Positions 57,201 through 64,000 of a stretch of 64,000 nt of DNA are shown in pieces; within the stretch, counting starts at the first letter, position 1; every line of letters begins with the position of its first letter. The notes under the pieces are model-generated. The model did no database searches. It worked only from the letters and a program-made list of their open reading frames with translations, and was not told the DNA's origin. The position numbers and the translations under genes are program-made. Source of the stretch: Podarcis raffonei (Eukaryota > Chordata > Lepidosauria > Squamata > Lacertidae); assembly GCF_027172205.1 (NCBI RefSeq), contig NC_070604.1, forward strand, positions 76,173,023 to 76,237,022, in the 5' to 3' direction.

Positions 57201-60200
57201 ACCCTCAATATACACTTCATGTTTTACTTTCATGTATGTTCTCCTTTTAGTTGTTTTCCTTTATTCTCACTGTACTGTTCAAACTGAATTTCTGTTAACA
57301 TGTTAACCTTTTTGGCCCTCATCTTAAAAATGCCATATGCAAAATATGTAAGCTTTTGTAGGCGTGATCAAGGGATATTTAGAGTACAGTGGGCAGAGAG
57401 GCACTTTTCAGAGTCTTCATGTTTCAGTATACTAAGTTAACTTTTTAAAATCTCACTTGTTTGTCAAGGTTACAGATATCAAACAAAGGACGTAATTCAA
57501 GCAAATTTTAAGTGACATTTTGTGTTAAACTTTATATATTGGGTGAAGTAAAAGTTATAGATTTTCTTTTTCTTTTGTTGGAGCTGTGCCAGCAGCATGC
57601 AAAACAATGTGCTGGAAATGCATATGCTATTTTAGATCTGCAGCACAATCCTACATGTCTTCTCAAAAGTAAGTCCCACTGAGCTCAACTCAGTTTAGTT
57701 CCAAGAAATTATCTGTAGGATTAAAGACTTAATATGTTTGCTTAAATAAAGAATCAGTTGTTCTCTTTTAGTAAGAGCTGTATTATAGCTCTTAATCAAA
57801 AGCTGTCCAAAATAAAAGTTTCCGCTTTTATGCCATAACCCTGGAATCATGTGACTGCAACCGCTGCCATAATCTAGTTGTGTGGCAAAATGCACTTTGT
57901 TTCAAAATGCTGTTTTGTATTTTTCTTTAATAGGCAGAATTGACTGTTCAAGAAAACCATGCAGCTGACCAAGAATTTAACTTGGAAAAAGTAAGTCTTT
58001 ATTGTTTTTCTGTTTCAATGCATGCAGATGGCTGATGTCTCAAAGAGACTGCAGATAAATCTGTATTGGGTATTGAATTATGAAATGCTTTATCCCTAAA
58101 TGATTGCTCTACCAGTGTTCAACGTGCACAGTATTTTGATGGTTGCTAGAAAAAGGTGGTTGTATACCTGTAGGGATCCTGGGTTGTCAGAATGCTATAG
58201 TGACAGTCTCTATGTCAAAAAGAAAATCTATTGACCCTCCAAAATGAAACAGGGCACACATAAATGGGAGTTCCTTCTACAGGTAATAAGGTTCCCTGTG
58301 TTGCCCAAACTAATCTTGCAATTTTCTTTTAGGATTCTAGGGGATTTGTGTGGGATTTGGAAAGGGCATGCACAGAACTCTGAAAAAGAAAATCCATGAA
58401 AATGTGCTCTGGGAGTGGGGGATACAGAATTAGGCTGAGCTATGTTCAGTAGGCCCATTCCCAAATAAGTGGGCATAGATTTGCAGCCAAATGCAATTTA
58501 TTTGATACTGGTAGCAAGTTGTCTTCCATCTTTGGTTATACTTGAGATCAAGAGATGTTTGTGATGAAAAATTGCTCTTGCAGACCCCAGAGGGAGAAAT
58601 GCCCATAGAAGCGGATGGTGGATAATTCCATCAAATGCCTCATTCTCCTCATACTGTGTTTTGGTTTTGCCACATGTTGGTATCCTATACTGTTCCTCTG
58701 AAAACACGATTCCATCACGCTAATCATGCACTTTTAGTTCTTTTGAAGATGCTGTTAACCAATTTTGTAATGTGCTAGGCCCGTTTGGAAGTGCACCGGT
58801 TTGGAATCACCGGATTTGAGAAAAAAGAGCAGCGAGTTATGGAACAAGAACGTGCAATCATGTTGGGAGCAAAGGTATTGTGTTTCCTTCTCTGCTGAGC
58901 TATAAAAAGAGGACATAATTCTTCCCACCACAAGACTCTGGATAGAACTTGGCATGGCAGTTGCACACCCAAGAGATCACTGCCAAACAGCTGGAAAGTA
59001 GTAGCATTAGGGATTTTCCAGAGGAGGCGAGAGCAGGAGAGTGAGTATTGAACTTTTCCTCTGCCTGCCACTACCTTCAGCCATTACCTGCCACCCCTGC
59101 TCCAGTTTTCCTTCCAGTCACTGAGCCTGCAGGCAAGGGGGAAATGGTAGGGCTCTCTGTTTTCTGCTGGAAACCACTCCTCACATCACCTCTACTGCTG
59201 TTAGGCAAGAACTCTAGAATAAAAAATTATTCCGGTATTGCAAGCTCAACACACCCAGAGCTGAGTTTGAACCAGGGTTGTAAAGGGCTGAACTCTAGAA
59301 TCAGTTTTTATTCTAGAGTTCAGTCCTTTACAGTCCCTGGTTAAAACTCAGCTCTGGTTGTGTTGAGCTTGCAATACCGGCAATGCATTTGCTTCTGACT
59401 GGGAAAATAGTGGGTGGGGGTTCTTGGTTGCATTTCTGGCAAAACAGTCCCCAGTTCATTTTTTTAAAAAGTTTAAGTGATACGAGTCAGAAGGCTGGAA
59501 CCCAAGCCAATCCGCACATCCCAAAAAGTCATACTTGTGTTAGTCTAGGGGGCCTGTTTTAATGGCACTCCCAAAGTAAATAATCAAATTCAGATGTTTT
59601 TAATATTTAAAGAAGCCAAGAATCCTCCTTTGGAGAAGGTTGCACCGTCTGTTAAGTTTCTGCTTCAGACTGCCTTTACCTTTTGTATTTATTTGCATGT
59701 TAGTGAAATGAGTCGTTTTTGAAATTGTTGCAGCCTCCTAAAAAGCAGTATTTGAACTACAAGATTCTGCAGCAGAAAATCAAAGAACTGAAAGCAGCAA
59801 AGAAGGAAGAAAACATGACGGTTTGTGTCAAATGTTTCCTATGAAAACAAAATGCAAAGTCCACCAGCCACTTGCTGGATAAAAGTTCAGGTTTCCGCAA
59901 GGATGAACACTGGAAAATCTAGTGTGGGGGTTTCTGATGAAGCCACACCAGTGCCCACAGTTGGATAATAACAATGTCATGTCCCTGGCATAGTGGCTGT
60001 TCTAATCAACACTCGTTGCATTTGGGAGCCATGTTTGATTGACTCCAGAGACTATTGGCTAGCTGCTAATGTATACTTACTGCTTTTCATTAACAGGAAA
60101 ATAAACCTAATTCTCTCAAGAGGCAGAAGAAAAAAGGGCCCGAAGAAAGGTGAGACGGTATTTACGGATCTACATCAATGAGTAGTAAAAAAAACCTGGA

Positions 60201-61619
60201 TCTGTTTACAGCTTTGCTAATGAAGACACAGTAACCAAATGTCAGGCTAGGAACCATAAAAATGCTCAAGGCGTGTGCAAGGGCCTAGGCTTGCCCCGGA
60301 GGAATGACTTCTTTTGCACATAATGCTAATTCATAACTAAATGCTAAGGAAATGCACCCTGGTGAATCTTGGATTCACATATATCCCTGCCCCTCTTTTG
60401 CTCTGCCCCCTGTAGCTGCAAGGTCATAAGAAAGATATGCTTTTAAATTAACCGGTGTTCTTCATTATGCCTTTTCATGCCTCAGGGTTGCATACCCTTC
60501 TGGGCAGCTTGCTGGGGACCACATATCAGTGGCGAGTGGGCCCAGAAGTAAAAGTAGATGAAACAAAGAGTGTCAATTCACCTTTGTACACTAGAGTAAT
60601 TTCTATATGCACTCAACTCATCCCTCTCTGTCCTCAATCCAGGGAGGCAATGGGCATTGCCCAAGTTCAAGGACACGTTCTAAGCAGGCAAAAATACTCA
60701 AGGAGGGTGTTTAGGAACAAGCGGGAGTGTGGCTGGGGAGGGAACATGACCTGAGGATGGTCCTGAGGGCCATACAGAGAGGCTTCAAGGGCCACATTCA
60801 GCCCCTGGCTAGAGGCCCCCAAACCCTGGTTTAAATGAAAATTGGTTCTGTCAGACCAGGCTCAAACCATTGTTTATGATCCTTGCTAATAAACCACAGT
60901 TTAAGCTAACCAGCGTTTCACAAGTCTGGACATAACAGGAAACTGTAGTTAGATAACAAGTGGAACAACATACTTCCACTGTCCTCCGCTTGGCAACTTT
61001 AGGAGAGGGGGAGCATGTAAGCCTGGTGCTCTTTGCTTCTTATGCACCATGCCCTGAACTATGGATTAATATTGTGTGCAAAATGGGTCATTGACTGTTT
61101 CTTGGAACTGCAGCCTTCTATGCCATTTCACAATCTGCTTTTAGTCCTTTTAGTTTCAAAAGTGAATTTCCATGTTACATAGAGAGCTGTAACATGGGAC
61201 ATGTAGAACTAATTACAGGAATCTTTGGATCCTGAACTCAATTTTTTTCTTTAAGAAGAGAAGAATACAAAACAGGTTTGGTTTTGTTTTGAACACACTA
61301 CTGTGATCTCTTCACTATAAAACTCTGATAGTGTGTTTTTTGCCAATCTTTTCACATCCTAAACAGGTAGTAATTTTAGCTACATTGTTGTATTTGGATT
61401 TAAAGTATACCTATCTTAAAACATTTATTCTGAAACCTAAAAATGGTTAGTATTTTCGTTAGCATCTGATGATACTTTTCTTTTAAAAGCAGAAAATCGA
61501 AAAAGAAGAAAAAGCAGAGTATGTTACCAACGGGGCAGGTTGGAACTTTTAAAAACGGCACTCTCATACTTCGAAGTTCTGACATAAAGAAAATAAAGTC
61601 TTCTAAAGTCATTAAGTAA
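51092..61619 (+). CDS. C1orf131: C1orf131 homologue, SSU-processome protein (7 exons, 300 aa)
   Basis: The human protein is a nucleolar component of the small-subunit processome, related to yeast Faf1. Exons are 51092-51212, 52587-52945, 57934-57990, 58779-58874, 59734-59820, 60097-60149 and 61490-61619, 903 nt, closing on TAA, with GT-AG introns. Exon 1 ([14 protein letters not shown]) ends [13 protein letters not shown], the conserved N-terminal motif. Exon 2 is lysine-rich, then polar, with [11 protein letters not shown]. The conserved helical part is [19 protein letters not shown] (residues 180-198) through [20 protein letters not shown]. The C-terminus has [19 protein letters not shown], then [16 protein letters not shown], as in human. 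The basic run is a likely nucleolar signal. Human is 293 aa. The donor of intron 5 (gtttgt) is weak. Confidence 0.95.
51420..51720. mobile_element. Probable inverted-repeat DNA element with an internal 27-bp tandem repeat
   Basis: Left arm gggagctgtagttttaaggg, then tgctgag. The right arm, read in reverse, gives tgggaggtgtagtttgtgaa, then gggtgctgag. Between the arms, three copies of a ~27-bp unit (ctccgagctccctactcccc) lie at about 51497-51554. The outer ends were not resolved. It lies in C1orf131 intron 1, close to exon 1. Confidence 0.55.
52946..56032. other. C1orf131 intron 2, first part, no gene seen
   Basis: It holds an old LINE 3' scrap (about 53935-54051) and a partial fold-back repeat (about 53440-53495). 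Frames up to 118 codons on the minus strand at 55647-56003 have no recognisable domain. Confidence 0.45.
53935..54051 (-). mobile_element. Old CR1/L2-type LINE 3' fragment
   Basis: The phrase ctgactgggttcctccagcc, then actttgggcagcttccaaca, and later gtcttctaaaagtcagata, matches the 3' end of the 13.7 kb LINE with many changes and no clean (AAT)n tail. Confidence 0.65.
56042..56604 (-). mobile_element. BovB (RTE-clade) LINE, 5'-truncated, with 9-bp target duplication
   Basis: The left end (gttgttgtttagtcatttag, then tcgtgtacgactc) is the BovB 3' terminus. The body matches the 1251-2415 copy, and 56639-56397 on the minus strand gives the related peptide [14 protein letters not shown]. The flanks are aagactatt at 56033-56041 and 56605-56613; three of the nine bases also fit the BovB sequence, so the exact edge is uncertain. 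Only the last ~560 bp were inserted. It lies antisense in C1orf131 intron 2. Confidence 0.88.
56614..57933. other. C1orf131 intron 2, last part, no gene seen
   Basis: It includes one short fold-back repeat (57640-57722). Nothing else was recognised. Confidence 0.45.
57640..57722. repeat. Short fold-back repeat (tgcaatcc family)
   Basis: Reads gcacaatcctacatgtcttc ... aagtaagtcccactgagctc ... tctgtaggatt, the same layout as 8094-8181. Confidence 0.5.
59232..59380. repeat. Near-perfect 149-bp fold-back (about 69-bp arms, 10-nt loop)
   Basis: The left arm (59232-59300) begins ccggtattgcaagctcaaca and ends gaactctagaa. The right arm (59311-59380) begins ttctagagttc and ends gttgagcttgcaataccgg. 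About four differences over 70 positions were counted by eye. It lies in C1orf131 intron 4. It has no coding capacity and no clear target duplication, so it could be a fold-back element or a local inverted duplication. Confidence 0.85.
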
Positions 61620-61671
61620 CATCACTGCACCATGTTCAAATGGAAAATGAAATGGATAAACTTTGTAGCAA

Positions 61672-61677
61672 AATAAA
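61672..61677 (+). terminator. C1orf131: C1orf131 polyadenylation signal AATAAA
   Basis: AATAAA lies 53 nt after the stop codon and is followed by a T-rich stretch, giving a very short 3' UTR. A second AATAAA-like cluster lies near 61778. Confidence 0.75.
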
Positions 61678-61689
61678 CTTTTTTTTAAA

Positions 61690-63020
61690 AGAAACTTTTC
61701 TTTAATTTTTTTATGATCTCTTATTGCTTACCACTCTGATGTCGCATTGAAGAAGGGTAGTTTAAAATCTTTGTAAAAAATAAATAAAAATGTTCTTATT
61801 CTGAAATTTTGATAAACAAATTTGATAAATTTTGATTGGAGTCCCAGTGAACTTAAAAAAAACAACAGCACCATTGTCTACTGTTTTGCAATATTAAAAT
61901 GGAAAGGATATGTTGCTGTAAGGATTGTTGAGGAAATTGTTATACAGTTTAACAAACTAATTTAGAAATCTGTAATTAAGAAGAGAGTAAATTTTACAGC
62001 CTAACTGCCAATAACTCAGAGCTATGTCATCCTCTATATTTGTGTATTGGGTAGCAGAAAGAAATGCACTCACAATGAATGTCCTGTGTTGTCCAGAGTT
62101 AATCTCTCACCACAGTAGATGTTGATGCTCCTCTGGAGGATCAGAGGAGTTGTGTGAACATGTTGTATGAATGTTTCTTGCACCTCTTTCATAGGAGGTT
62201 AGAAATTAAGGGTTCTAGCAAGCTGTGCCTGTGACCACTCCACTTCCTGGTATTGGCGTACAAAGACTGGGCACCAGTGTAATCTGTTTTCTGAATAGTA
62301 AAGGGTGTTGACTCCCTGCAGAAAAGATTCCAGTCTGAATCTATTCAAGGATTTCTGGATCAGTATTTCTGAAGTGTTAGCCAGTGCTGCTATTGTCTCT
62401 CACAATGGCAAAGTCGCAACCAAAGTTCCATACTGGGTATGGAACCAAGTTCCATACTGGGCTTCAGTGAACACAATTTCACAGCTTGAATAGCTATCTG
62501 TGTTTAAGTCATAAAGAGCCCATGATTTCAGACTCACCTGCAATTTGATGAGCTTTTAGGGAGCTCGTCTGCTTCTTAAACCTACATAATTGTTTGCATT
62601 TCTTGCCTGCCTAAGCCAATCAGAAACACTTAGCCTACAATTATGCTTTACTTTCCAAGCCAAGATCAACAGCAACCAACAATAAAACCACAACCTTTCC
62701 CCAGCTGTCTGCAAAGCAGCTCTGTTTTCAGTGGAACTCTGCCAGGTTCAAACATTTCCCCTCTTCCCCGGTTGTCCTGTTTCAGACTTTTCCCTCAAGT
62801 ATGCCTCATCTCTTTCCTATGGAGGAGAAAAGTGGTAGTGGGGAGCTATGAACAATGGGCCTGACTCCATTAAAAAGCAAATCAAGAAAGCCAGTGGATT
62901 CACTAGCAGAAACTGACAGTAACAGGTATAGAAAGAAGCCAGTCTGAGGGCCAAACTAGAAGGGACCTGCATAGTTTGCCACTGAACGTGTTCTTTGCTT
63001 AATAAATAGCCGAAAAGAAC
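61690..63020. other. Downstream spacer, no gene seen
   Basis: AT-rich at first, then mixed. No conserved coding sequence or complete repeat was recognised. Confidence 0.5.
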
Positions 63021-63023
63021 ATA

Positions 63024-63385
63024 AGGTAAGGTAAAGGTAAAGGCCCCTGGACGGTTAAGTCCAGTCAAAGGCGACTATGGGGTTGCAATGCTCGCTTTCT
63101 GGCCAAGGGAGCCGGCGTTTGTCCACAGACAGCTTTTTGGCTCATGTGGGCAGCATGACTAAACAGCTTATGGCGCAACGGAATACAGTGACGGAAACCA
63201 GAGCGCACGGAAACACTGTTTACCTTCCTGCCACAATGCTAACTATCTACTTGCACTGGCATGCTTACAAACTGCTAGGTTGGCAGGAGCTGGGACAGAG
63301 CAACAGGAGCTCACTCGGTTGTGGGGATTCGAACTGCCGACCTTCCAATCAGCATGCCCAAGAGGCTCAGTGGTTTAGACAGGCC
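63024..63385 (-). repeat. tRNA-derived SINE, minus orientation
   Basis: The left end ggtaaaggtaaaggcccctg is the 3' tail. Near the right end, gggattcgaactgccgacct carries the tRNA B box (GTTCGAATC) on the minus strand, with caccactgag-like A-box sequence beyond it. It matches 44161-44480 along most of its length. Confidence 0.75.
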
Positions 63386-63879
63386 AATGGCCCATCGAGT
63401 GCAGCATCCTCTTCTCACAATGGCCAACCGAATGCCTGTGAAAAAATAGTGCAGAGGCTGAGACAGACTGGGAGTATGGCCTGAGGAGGGGCTCACACTT
63501 GCTATCTGCAAAGGAAGGAAACTGAGGAAGTTATTGAAACTTAACGCCCAGCCAATACAAATTCTGTGCTAAGAAAAATCCTTGTTTACCTGGATGGAGT
63601 GATGTAGAAACGTCTGGCTTTCTATGTCGGTCAACAGAGGTAAGAGTCGCTTAGTCCAATTTCCCCCCCTGGTCCCATCCACTTCTGGCATCTGGAAGGT
63701 TGTCCATGAGGGAATGTGGCACTCAGTCTTGGAAGAGGTTCCCCACCCTTGCTGTATATGCTGCTTTCAGCTTCTCTAAGAAAAGCTGGGATACAAATGA
63801 GGTCAAGTTTCCAATATCAGAGTTGTTGTTTTTATTAGGTTTTTTTAAAAAGAGTTTCAGCAAGTGAGGGAAATGCGAC

Positions 63880-63998
63880 AATTTTATTGGCTACAGGCAG
63901 CTGCTCACCAGGGTTTCAGACAGGTCTCTCCCAACCCTACCTGGGAATAGAACAGGGGACCTTCTGCTCCACCACTGAGCTACACCCCTTCACCCATG
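63880..63998 (-). repeat. Partial tRNA-derived SINE at the window edge
   Basis: On the minus strand it reads like the head of the SINE at 34040-34225 (gtagctcagtggtggagcag, then aaggtcccctgttctattcc, ggtagggttgggagagac). The end at 64000 is the window edge, so the full length is unknown. Confidence 0.6.
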
Positions 63999-64000
63999 AC

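Noticed and set aside
63024-63385. True tRNA gene from the B-box match
   Set aside because: It is the head of a SINE: no full cloverleaf, and the sequence continues into a SINE body and tail shared with the 44.2 kb copy.
1-64000. CRISPR arrays, operons, bacterial promoters, prophage, endogenous retrovirus or LTR elements
   Set aside because: The window is vertebrate nuclear DNA. The regular repeats are microsatellites or minisatellites, and no LTR or capsid/envelope sequence was recognised.

Overview
The window is nuclear DNA from a vertebrate, almost certainly a squamate reptile (lizard or snake). The genes have short exons with GT-AG introns, CpG-rich promoters and vertebrate protein sequences. 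The repeats fit a squamate: BovB (RTE) LINE copies, CR1/L2-type LINEs ending in (AAT)n, L1 copies, tRNA-derived SINEs, and many short terminal-inverted-repeat elements. The species cannot be fixed from sequence alone. I see no bacterial, organellar or viral genes.

Four conserved genes account for all the real coding sequence, and each was rebuilt exon by exon with the reading frame closing at every junction. (1) TBP, plus strand: coding exons from 4256 to 12968, 300 aa; the non-coding first exon was not found and may lie left of the window. (2) PDCD2, minus strand: six exons from 26169 down to 17417, 359 aa, tail-to-tail with TBP. (3) GNPAT, minus strand: 16 exons from 50787 down to 28715, 675 aa, ending in the peroxisomal signal ARL. 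(4) The C1orf131 homologue, plus strand: seven exons from 51092 to 61619, 300 aa. GNPAT and C1orf131 are head-to-head, with start codons about 300 bp apart in one CpG-rich promoter that carries YY1-like and ETS-like motifs.

Between and inside the genes lie transposable elements: a nearly intact CR1/L2 LINE (about 13.69-16.88 kb) between TBP and PDCD2; a compact 1.6 kb L1-derived unit with an 18-bp target duplication in TBP intron 2; a 3.2 kb 5'-truncated L1 with a 15-bp target duplication in GNPAT intron 8; two BovB pieces; at least three hAT-like and four TA-flanked (Tigger-like) short elements; and a TA-flanked element in GNPAT intron 2 that carries a very GC-rich 118-bp palindromic tandem array.

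Functionally the genes are housekeeping: general transcription initiation (TBP), small-subunit ribosome assembly (PDCD2 and C1orf131), and ether-lipid synthesis in peroxisomes (GNPAT). In human the TBP/PDCD2 pair and the GNPAT/C1orf131 pair are on different chromosomes (6q27 and 1q42), so their adjacency here is a synteny point. I found no clear new biological system. The most unusual structures are the palindromic array, a near-perfect 150-bp fold-back in a C1orf131 intron, and the compact L1 composite with an intact 283-codon frame.
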